This document shows, one piece after another, positions 33,308-39,323 of a stretch of DNA of 39,323 nt. Location of the stretch: contig JAFUTP010000032.1 in assembly GCA_017484165.1 (NCBI GenBank), positions 1 to 39,323 of the forward strand. Reading direction: 5' to 3'. Both the position numbers and the translations under genes were made by a program. Origin of the DNA: Cardiobacteriaceae bacterium. Lineage in GTDB: Bacteria > Pseudomonadota > Gammaproteobacteria > Cardiobacteriales > Cardiobacteriaceae. Below the pieces are notes generated by a model. That model did no database searches. It was not told the DNA's origin and worked only from the letters and a program-made list of their open reading frames with translations. Within the stretch, counting starts at the first letter, position 1, and each line of letters opens with the position of its first letter.

Positions 33308-35884
33308 TTATTCTCCCCCAAAAATCTTGGCAAATTTTTCTTCAAATTTTTGATTACCCACTTGATTTCCCAAGAAAAATGGAAACGCCATAATGTCAAA
33401 ATTTAGGTTCAACTGTTTGGCAGTGCCTTTTTCGCTTAAAACTTTATCGAATTTCATTCCGTCAATTTCGCTTAAAAATGCTTCTTTCCATTTATCATTA
33501 TCCCAGCCTGCCAAATGTCCGCCTTTCGGTTCAAAAAAGCACTGCACGCTTAAATAGTTGCTATTTTCATCTTTTTTACCGAAGAATATAAAATCAGGTT
33601 CAAAGCCGACTGCATACGACGGATTTTTTTCATCGTCAATCAATTCACGATGATCGTAAATTTTAAATTCGTCAAAACCGTCATTGCGTAAAATAAACCA
33701 CTCGCAAAATTTCGCACTGATTTGTTCTTTGTGTGCTTCGATAAATTCTAAAAACTCGCTTTCTAAATTGCTATCGAGCGAATATTTATCGTAATACAGC
33801 CATTCGTATGGACTATTTTGAACGCTATCTTTATTACGATAAATCACCCTTTCTCCTAATTGTTCCATTTCATAAAGATAGAAAGGCGTAACTTCGTATG
33901 TTGGTTTAATTTTTTCTTTTAACTCTTTGAAATTTTGCAAGATAAATTTTGCGATTGCAAGTTGATTTTGCAAAGAAAACTCTTGTCTTCTATCAAATTG
34001 CAATTCAATTTCGCCAAATTGCCGATAAAAATCTTTTTTACTTTCGCATTGATAAAAATCGCGAATATCGGCAAATGTGATATTCAGTTGATTTAAGGCT
34101 TTATTAAATACACCGAAATTCACTTTCTGATTAAGTTTCAGGCAGCCTGAAAAGTTTTTCTGCTCCCCTTTTTCTTCAAACGAAATTTCTGATTCATTGA
34201 TATTGTGTGAAAAGTAAGGAACTTTGTTTTTAGCCACTTCTCGTTTAATTTCTTCTTTGTTGCGTTTATCAAATAAGTCGCTTTGCTTTTTATTGTAAGG
34301 TTTTCGTTTATTTTTAGCGTAATAAATTTTATTATTTGCTTTTACCGCTTTACCGTGTTTAGTTGGCGTTAAAACAAATTTTTCTTTTTCATCGTCAAAC
34401 AAAACGCCGCTTTCTCGCATACCTTTTTCTAAATCGCTGATAAACGCCACATCGTTAAACGAGTGATACGACAAAATTTCCAAACTTGCCATTTTATGAT
34501 TGCCGTCATTATCGAATTTACGCACGAATTTGCGAGCCGTATCATCAAACAAGTCTTTGTCTTCAAACGGAAAATACCTTGCTCCACGCCCAATTAACTG
34601 CACTTCGGCGGTAGTAGTTTTAGCCGTTGCTTTTTTCGCCCCAAGTCTGACAATATCAAACAAATTCAGCACATCCCAACCTTCGTTGAGTTTATCCACC
34701 GCAAAAATCGCCCTGATTTCGTTATCATCATCTTCAAGCGTATTGAGTTTGATTTGATATTTTTCCACATCGTCATTTGCATTAAACAAAAACTCTTTTT
34801 TGAAAGCGGTTTTGATGAGTTTTGCTAAAATTTCGTAAAAATTTTCGCCAAATTCTTGGGTGAAAAAATCTTTGGCATTGCTAAATAATTGATTATTTCC
34901 GCTTAAATTTGCGTAAAAATCGGCAATTTCATCGGCATTTAAATTTTCCACAATCTCGCCAAACAAGGCTTGATTATCTTTTGAACTACCGATTGTTTCG
35001 CTCTTAAACAGCGTTACAGGTTTAAGTTTGATACCGTTTTTACGAGCGAGTTCTTGCCGAAACACGCTTAAAATCGTTGCACCTAAAAAGCGGTCTTTAA
35101 GTTCCGTGCTTTCGTATTTCACCAAAAAAATGCGTTTAGAAAATCCGCCTTTGCAAAACTCTTTTAAGTCAAATTCAAACACAATTTTGTCTTTGTATTT
35201 ATCCAAAATCGCTTTTTCTTTGGGAATTGTGGCGGTAAATTCCAACATTAGATTGTTGGCGTTTGAATGAAAAGCCGATTTCATCACGCTTTCCCAACCG
35301 ATTTTAATATCGGCTTCGATTTTATTGGCTTGTTTTGTTTCGCTATTTAAGTGATGAGCTTCATCGGCGATAAACACGATTTTGTGATTTTCCAAATCTG
35401 CCAAAGTGAGCGAGTTTTCCCTTTCATTTCTAAACAGCGAAAAAAGCCCTTGAATAGTTGAAAAATAAATATTGATAGCGTTTTCATCACACTCTTCAAA
35501 GTTTGCAACCGACTTAACGGCGACTTCCTTACTATCAATCAAAATTTTCTCATTAAACAAATACTTGCTTGACGCTTTATCGCAAAAATTCGCCTTTGTT
35601 TTCTCCAAAATCGCCGTTGAATTAACAAAAAACACAAATTTCAGGTAGCCCTGCTTGTATAAATCAAGCATTAACGCCGCCATAATCAGCGTTTTACCGC
35701 TACCTGTTGCCATATTAAACATTAAATGGTTGGTTTGCGGATTTTTTCGTTGCAACAGATAATGCTTTAATGCTGTTTGCTGATACAAACGCAACTCTTT
35801 ATTTAAGTTGTGCGTGATATGACTTGGGATTTCAATATCGCTGTATTTCAAAGCACCTGCTAATTCATCGCATAATTTAGTCAT
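33308..35884 (-). CDS. res: type III restriction endonuclease subunit Res
   Basis: This 858-residue protein starts at ATG 35884 (MTKLCDELAG), with AAGGA upstream; a TTG two codons earlier is also possible. An SF2 helicase/translocase core occupies the first ~450 residues: Walker A ATGSGKT (about 60-66), DEAH box IADEAHH (about 172), FTATIP, and motif VI QLIGRGARYFPF. The C-terminal nuclease motif EPDFIFFGKK...CFFEPKG (about 760-785) is the D...ExK site typical of Res. With Mod it forms the type III complex that translocates or slides between head-to-head sites and cleaves. The coding sequence carries one DUS (34140). It appears intact. Confidence 0.9.
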   Translation of the reverse strand: MTKLCDELAGALKYSDIEIPSHITHNLNKELRLYQQTALKHYLLQRKNPQTNHLMFNMATGSGKTLIMAALMLDLYKQGYLKFVFFVNSTAILEKTKANFCDKASSKYLFNEKILIDSKEVAVKSVANFEECDENAINIYFSTIQGLFSLFRNERENSLTLADLENHKIVFIADEAHHLNSETKQANKIEADIKIGWESVMKSAFHSNANNLMLEFTATIPKEKAILDKYKDKIVFEFDLKEFCKGGFSKRIFLVKYESTELKDRFLGATILSVFRQELARKNGIKLKPVTLFKSETIGSSKDNQALFGEIVENLNADEIADFYANLSGNNQLFSNAKDFFTQEFGENFYEILAKLIKTAFKKEFLFNANDDVEKYQIKLNTLEDDDNEIRAIFAVDKLNEGWDVLNLFDIVRLGAKKATAKTTTAEVQLIGRGARYFPFEDKDLFDDTARKFVRKFDNDGNHKMASLEILSYHSFNDVAFISDLEKGMRESGVLFDDEKEKFVLTPTKHGKAVKANNKIYYAKNKRKPYNKKQSDLFDKRNKEEIKREVAKNKVPYFSHNINESEISFEEKGEQKNFSGCLKLNQKVNFGVFNKALNQLNITFADIRDFYQCESKKDFYRQFGEIELQFDRRQEFSLQNQLAIAKFILQNFKELKEKIKPTYEVTPFYLYEMEQLGERVIYRNKDSVQNSPYEWLYYDKYSLDSNLESEFLEFIEAHKEQISAKFCEWFILRNDGFDEFKIYDHRELIDDEKNPSYAVGFEPDFIFFGKKDENSNYLSVQCFFEPKGGHLAGWDNDKWKEAFLSEIDGMKFDKVLSEKGTAKQLNLNFDIMAFPFFLGNQVGNQKFEEKFAKIFGGE
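34140..34151 (+). repeat. DUS (AGGCAGCCTGAA) inside res
   Basis: Within TTTCAGG...CCTGAAAA, encoding part of FSGCLKLN in Res. Kingella form on plus, Simonsiella form on minus. Confidence 0.65.
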
Positions 35885-35914
35885 TTTCAAATCCTTTTTA
35901 TATTTTTACCACTT

Positions 35915-36022
35915 CGTCATTCTGAGCCGTCTTTTCGTCATTCTGAGCGTAGCGAAGAATCTCATCATTTAAATTTAAAGATTCTTCGTTTCGCTAACGC
36001 TACACTCAGAATGACGAATACT
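35915..36022. repeat. REP-like palindrome pair in the mod-res gap
   Basis: CGTCATTCTGAGCGTAGCG...GAATCT (from about 35938) is answered by AGATTCTTCG...CTCAGAATGACG (to about 36016), giving a long hairpin around a TTTAAATTTAAA centre. A truncated unit precedes it (from about 35917). Nearly the same 80 bp recurs inside mod at 37966-38046. Confidence 0.75.
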
Positions 36023-36059
36023 TTTTCAGGCAGTCTGAAACAAAACAATAAAAACCGCC

Positions 36060-36168
36060 GTAGGGTGGGCATCCTTACCCACCAAACAAGCCGTAATGCT
36101 TGCGTATAATTCTTTCAGGCTGCCTGAAATATTTCTGCCGTTACGGTGGTCAAGGATGCCCACCCTAC
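36060..36168. mobile_element. 109-bp inverted-repeat element (GTAGGGTGGGC family) supplying the mod stop codon
   Basis: The ends are a 24-bp imperfect inverted repeat: GTAGGGTGGGCATCCTTACC at 36060 and its complement ending at 36168. The element contains a DUS (36117-36128). The TAG of its minus-strand end is the mod stop codon (36165-36167). No target duplication is evident. Confidence 0.6.
36117..36128 (+). repeat. DUS (AGGCTGCCTGAA) within the inverted-repeat element
   Basis: Simonsiella form on plus, Kingella form on minus. It lies in the loop of the 36060-36168 element. A degenerate DUS (AGGCAGTCTGAA) lies 90 bp away, at about 36028. Confidence 0.7.
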
Positions 36169-38633
36169 AAATCTCCATAAAACGCCTTATTAAACGCCTT
36201 TGTTGCGTCATCTATTTTGTATTCAGAGTCATCAATATCGCCGTATAAAACATAATCCATATTGCTATCCAACGCCGTTTTTAAGAGTGCTTTTAACTCG
36301 CCTAACTTTACACCGTCATTCTGAACCACTCCGTCATTCTGAGCGTCAAGCGAAGAATCTTTTTCAATCATTCGAGATTCTTCGCTACGCTCAGAATGAC
36401 GAATTGTGTTCGCTGTATTCAGAATACCGTTTAACTTCTCCCTATCCAAGCGGTATTCCCAAAACGCTTTTTCTTGCATTTCTTTTAACACCGCCTTTAA
36501 CTCATCAAGCGTTGTTGCTTTATCGATTTTTGCTTTGAAAACGGCATTCAGCGGCATAAGTTCGGCGTAAATCACACTGCCGCCGCCTTGCCACGATACG
36601 GCTTTACTGATACCGCCTTGTTCTGCGTCAATCACCTTTTTCAGGCGTTCAAGCGTGATACTCTCTATATACTCCATTTGTTCGATGCCGATATAACGGC
36701 GATTCATCTTATGAGCCACCGCCAAAGTCGTCCCACTTCCAGCGAAAAAATCAAGGACTATGTCGTTTTCGTTTGTTGTCATATCAATAATTCGGTAAAT
36801 TAGTTGTTCTGGTTTTTTTGCATTTTCAAAGCTTACACCGCCTTGATTTTGTGTATTTTGGAAATCTATATCATTCCAAAAATCACATAATAAATTTGAT
36901 AGGTCATTTTCGATATTTGCACCTATGAACACTGGTTTAATTTTCTTAATTAAAAAAGAAAATCGCCTTCCATCAATAGCATATTGCATTTCTCCATTTT
37001 CACCTTCATAGGAAATTATTTCATTTGGTTTGCTTTTTGAAAATTCTTTCCATTCTTTTGGCATTTCTGGTGCAGTTCGATAGATATAATTTGCGTATTT
37101 AATATAGAATTCTTTGTGTCTTTTATTGTTTATATCTATATTGTCAAGAGTATCGCCAACTTTTAGGATTTTGTTTTCTATCATCACTTCTAAAAGTCTT
37201 TTTGAAGTCATTGTTTCTTTATCAAAAAAACCATTGTAATGTGTATCGTATTTATCTTTTTTTGTATATTGTGGTTTTAGTTTTATATTTTCGGATTGTT
37301 TAGAATAGAACAAAATAAAATCTTTTGTTTTTATAATTGTTTTTTCACGATGTGCCGTTTTTAATCCACTTGGTGTAGATGAACGAACTGCAACGCAACT
37401 AACAAAATTCTCTCTCCCAAAAATCTCATCCATAAGCACTTTCAGGTAGGCTTGTTCGTTATCATCGCACTGCACGAAAATCACGCCGTCATCACGCAAT
37501 AACTCTCTTGCGATTTCAAGGCGGTTTTTCATAAATGTAAGCCACACCGAGTGATTAAAGCGGTCGTTATAGTTAAAACTATCGTTGCCTGTGTTATACG
37601 GCGGATCAATGTAGATGAGTTTGACTTTGCCGCGATAACGGCGTTTAAGAGAGTGTAAGGCAATGAGATTGTTGCCTTTGATGAGAAAATTTTCGGCAAA
37701 AGTGCCGTCAGCGGCAAGACGAAGTTTGCCGTCATTCTGAGCCGTAGGCGAAGAATCTTTGTTTTGAGTGTTTAAATTTAAAGATTCTTCACTTCGTTCA
37801 GAATGACGAGCCATTCCGTCATGTTGAGCAAAGCGAAACATCTCGTTATTCGTTTGAGATTCTTCCCCCTCACTTCGTTCAGGGTCAGAATGACGAGTCA
37901 CTCCGTCATTGTGAGCCGCCTTTTCGTCATTCTGAGCCGTAGGCGAAGAAACTCCGCCCACTCCGTCATTCTGAGCGTAGCGAAGAATCTCATCATTGTT
38001 TAAATTTAAAGATTCTTCGTTTCGCCTCGCTTCACTCAGAATGACGGCAGAGATTGTTTGATTGTTTGATTGTTTGATTGTTTGATTGTTTGATTGTTTG
38101 ATTGTTTGATTGTCGGCGGCATCAAAAAGTGAGCCTTGCGGTGCTTGTTTTAACGGATACAGGCTGCCTGAAAAATCGCCGATAAAATTCACATTCGACA
38201 AAACTTTGGGCGAAAACAAAACATCAATTTCGCTTTTTGCCAACACTTCATTAAGCAAAATTTCTTGCTTTTTATCATCGTCCTTGCTTTGACCGCCTTG
38301 CAAAACGCAGTCTTTGTAAGGAAAATTCAACACCACTTCATCAGCGGTTTTCAAAAATCTTTTGGCTTTATTGCCCAAACCGATTTTGTTAGAAAACGCC
38401 GTAAATGAATTATCAAGCAATCGCAAATCCAAAAATTGCAAAAAATCATCTTGCTTAAAAACAAGATTTTCACCGATTTTTTTGAAAAATCGCTCGGTAA
38501 ATTCGGCTTTAAATGGCGAATTTACAAGCAAAAATTCAAATAACTCATCACGATTTTCCACAGCCAACGCACGAACATTTAAGATAGTTTCAAATTCGTT
38601 TTTTAAGTTTTCAATTAAGCGGATTTCTTGCAT
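36165..38633 (-). CDS. mod: type III DNA adenine methyltransferase Mod, with phase-variable repeat architecture
   Basis: This 822-residue protein starts at ATG 38633 (MQEIRLIENL); an in-frame extension to 38684 lacks a better start. It is a beta-class adenine methyltransferase, motif IV before motif I: DPPYNTGND at about 343 and DFFAGSGTT at about 628, with the target-recognition region between. N-terminal residues 1-170 are Mod-like. An 8-nt repeat tract (38053-38113) encodes residues 174-194 (NQTIKQSN cycles). REP-like palindromes follow, translated in frame (residues ~194-302, RHSERSEES/RYAQNDG style peptides), with a second insertion at ~743-772. The present repeat number keeps the frame open (ON). 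Mod gives site specificity and methylates one strand. Confidence 0.88.
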   Translation of the reverse strand: MQEIRLIENLKNEFETILNVRALAVENRDELFEFLLVNSPFKAEFTERFFKKIGENLVFKQDDFLQFLDLRLLDNSFTAFSNKIGLGNKAKRFLKTADEVVLNFPYKDCVLQGGQSKDDDKKQEILLNEVLAKSEIDVLFSPKVLSNVNFIGDFSGSLYPLKQAPQGSLFDAADNQTIKQSNNQTIKQSNNQTISAVILSEARRNEESLNLNNDEILRYAQNDGVGGVSSPTAQNDEKAAHNDGVTRHSDPERSEGEESQTNNEMFRFAQHDGMARHSERSEESLNLNTQNKDSSPTAQNDGKLRLAADGTFAENFLIKGNNLIALHSLKRRYRGKVKLIYIDPPYNTGNDSFNYNDRFNHSVWLTFMKNRLEIARELLRDDGVIFVQCDDNEQAYLKVLMDEIFGRENFVSCVAVRSSTPSGLKTAHREKTIIKTKDFILFYSKQSENIKLKPQYTKKDKYDTHYNGFFDKETMTSKRLLEVMIENKILKVGDTLDNIDINNKRHKEFYIKYANYIYRTAPEMPKEWKEFSKSKPNEIISYEGENGEMQYAIDGRRFSFLIKKIKPVFIGANIENDLSNLLCDFWNDIDFQNTQNQGGVSFENAKKPEQLIYRIIDMTTNENDIVLDFFAGSGTTLAVAHKMNRRYIGIEQMEYIESITLERLKKVIDAEQGGISKAVSWQGGGSVIYAELMPLNAVFKAKIDKATTLDELKAVLKEMQEKAFWEYRLDREKLNGILNTANTIRHSERSEESRMIEKDSSLDAQNDGVVQNDGVKLGELKALLKTALDSNMDYVLYGDIDDSEYKIDDATKAFNKAFYGDL
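36318..36405. repeat. REP-like palindrome inside the mod 3' region
   Basis: CGTCATTCTGAACC/CGTCATTCTGAGCG... followed by ...GATTCTTCGCTACGCTCAGAATGACG. It is translated in frame as part of Mod (residues about 743-772). Confidence 0.75.
37725..38046. repeat. array of REP-like palindromes inside mod
   Basis: At least three inverted pairs of CGTCATTCTGAGC-type units with AAGAATCT partners occupy about 320 bp and are read through in frame. They insert ~108 low-complexity residues between the N-terminal domain and motif IV. Confidence 0.8.
38053..38113 (-). repeat. tandem 8-nt repeat, 7 full copies (contingency tract)
   Basis: ATTGTTTG on plus (CAAACAAT on the coding strand) is repeated seven times plus five bases without a mismatch. 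The unit length is not a multiple of three, so gain or loss of one unit shifts the mod frame. Confidence 0.92.
38161..38172 (+). repeat. DUS (AGGCTGCCTGAA) inside mod
   Basis: It lies 48 bp upstream (mod sense) of the tandem tract. Unlike the others it lacks the symmetric TTC flank (TAC instead), so only the plus strand carries a full DUS. Confidence 0.65.
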
Positions 38634-38776
38634 TTTTACGCCCTTGCGTGAATTTTTGAAAATGAAATGATAAAGAAAAATCAACTATTGTGTAAGCTGA
38701 ACGGATTTTTTCCGTCAAACAATTTCCCTCGCTGTTACAGTTATTGTTTGCATGCGCAAATACATATTTATCTTAA

Positions 38777-39271
38777 TTACACAAATTCACGGAATATCCA
38801 ACCAGTTTCTGCGGTGATTTTTTCTTGTAATTCTTCACGTATTTTGCTGGCTTGGACGATATTGTTTGTTTTTGGTAAGTTAAATGCAGGCAATTCCACA
38901 TGTTGGTGATATTTTCCGCCTCCGTATCTTCTATCTCCATAAGTCCAATGTGTAATTTTTTTAGATTTACGATTAATGGTAAAAAAATAGGTATTGTATT
39001 TTCTTCCGAAGAGAAAAATATAAAGTATGAACGGCAACATAACAATAATAAAAATTGGTAATATTTCGGATCTTTCTTGGTTATGAGTAATAAGAAAGAA
39101 CGCCAACAAAGGAAAACTAATGCATATTAGCCAATCAAAATAGAATTGTTTTTTTTGTTTTAGGCACTTTCAACACATAACATATTTTTTCTTGACCGCT
39201 ATTCCATTCTGATAAAAGTCTTGATAGTCTTTCTTGTTCTTTTTCTCGCATGTATTTTCTATACATAATCA
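38777..39271 (-). pseudogene. degraded small membrane-protein gene
   Basis: The 3' part (38777 to about 39169) encodes two adjacent hydrophobic helices (LICISFPLLAFFLI, IFIIVMLPFILYIFLF) and a soluble tail rich in basic and aromatic residues. The frame is closed upstream by TGA at 39170-39172. Reading through it in the same frame gives plausible protein (YQNGIAVKKKYVMC-stop-KC, a CxxC if the stop were Trp). The only ATG with a long upstream frame (39271) is in another frame that ends at about 39134. The simplest reading is a gene inactivated by a nonsense change plus a frameshift. Alternatively translation begins at TTG 39109, giving 110 residues. No family recognised. Confidence 0.4.
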
Positions 39272-39323
39272 TTTTAACTCACCCATATTGAAGAAATATT
39301 CCTTCCGCATAAAAAGAAAAAAT

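Noticed and set aside
35915-38113. CRISPR array
   Set aside because: The palindromic repeats are unevenly spaced, lie in a coding frame and have no unique equal-length spacers; the 8-nt tract has no spacers at all.
39170-39172. Selenocysteine codon
   Set aside because: No recognisable SECIS-type stem directly after the UGA, and the frame upstream has a second defect; a pseudogene is simpler.
1-39323. tRNA or rRNA genes
   Set aside because: No cloverleaf with a GGTTCGAATCC-like T-arm or rRNA signature was found on either strand by reading.

Overview
The window looks like a chromosomal segment of an AT-rich gammaproteobacterium-like, naturally transformable, host-associated bacterium. It has a type IV pilus PilC/PilY1 protein, a trimeric autotransporter with an ESPR signal, LptG, HolA, an RraB-like protein, ATP-dependent PckA and CarA/CarB. 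My best guess is a Cardiobacteriaceae-like organism. True Neisseriaceae seem unlikely because I see no Neisseriaceae-type DNA uptake sequence (DUS) in the housekeeping block from 10.2 to 24.8 kb, where they should be frequent. This assignment is inference.

Layout. 0-1.1 kb: the 3' end of a contact-dependent-type polymorphic toxin and its probable immunity gene. 1.1-8.0 kb: a 2285-residue trimeric autotransporter adhesin on the minus strand, with a 14-nt homopolymer in its upstream region. 8.2-10.2 kb: a cluster of small toxin-antitoxin genes (HigBA-like, lone HicB-like, orphan DinJ-like, DinJ/YafQ-like). 10.2-12.4 kb: lptG and holA. 12.4-13.1 kb: an RraB-like gene with a MITE just upstream. 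13.1-17.4 kb: pilY1/pilC. 17.7-19.4 kb: pckA. 19.4-20.1 kb: a complex intergenic region with repeated dyads, a possible sRNA or leader, and a second MITE copy. 20.1-24.8 kb: carA and carB, each followed by an intrinsic terminator. 24.8-25.5 kb: an unknown membrane-anchored protein.

25.7-38.7 kb: a one-directional (minus strand), very AT-rich defence island. In transcription order it holds a type III Mod with an 8-nt tandem repeat tract (phase-variable architecture), the Res helicase/nuclease, a solitary HipA-like kinase, an HrgA-like HARE-HTH/PD-(D/E)XK protein, a RloC/PrrC-like AAA ATPase with a CPFC zinc hook, a periplasmic cyclophilin-like protein, a single-chain cytosine methyltransferase-HpaII-type endonuclease fusion, and two tiny ORFs. 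Most junctions carry DUS copies of mixed Simonsiella/Kingella/Eikenella dialect, which suggests assembly by transformation from oral Neisseriaceae. The window ends in a degraded small membrane-protein gene.

Three signals deserve most attention. First, the phase-variable type III mod, packed with in-frame REP-like palindromes and coupled to a tRNA-nuclease-like ATPase and a HipA-like kinase. Second, the single-polypeptide HpaII-type R-M fusion. Third, a family of TGACA-N5-TGTCA dyads confined to the gaps around pilY1, pckA and carA.
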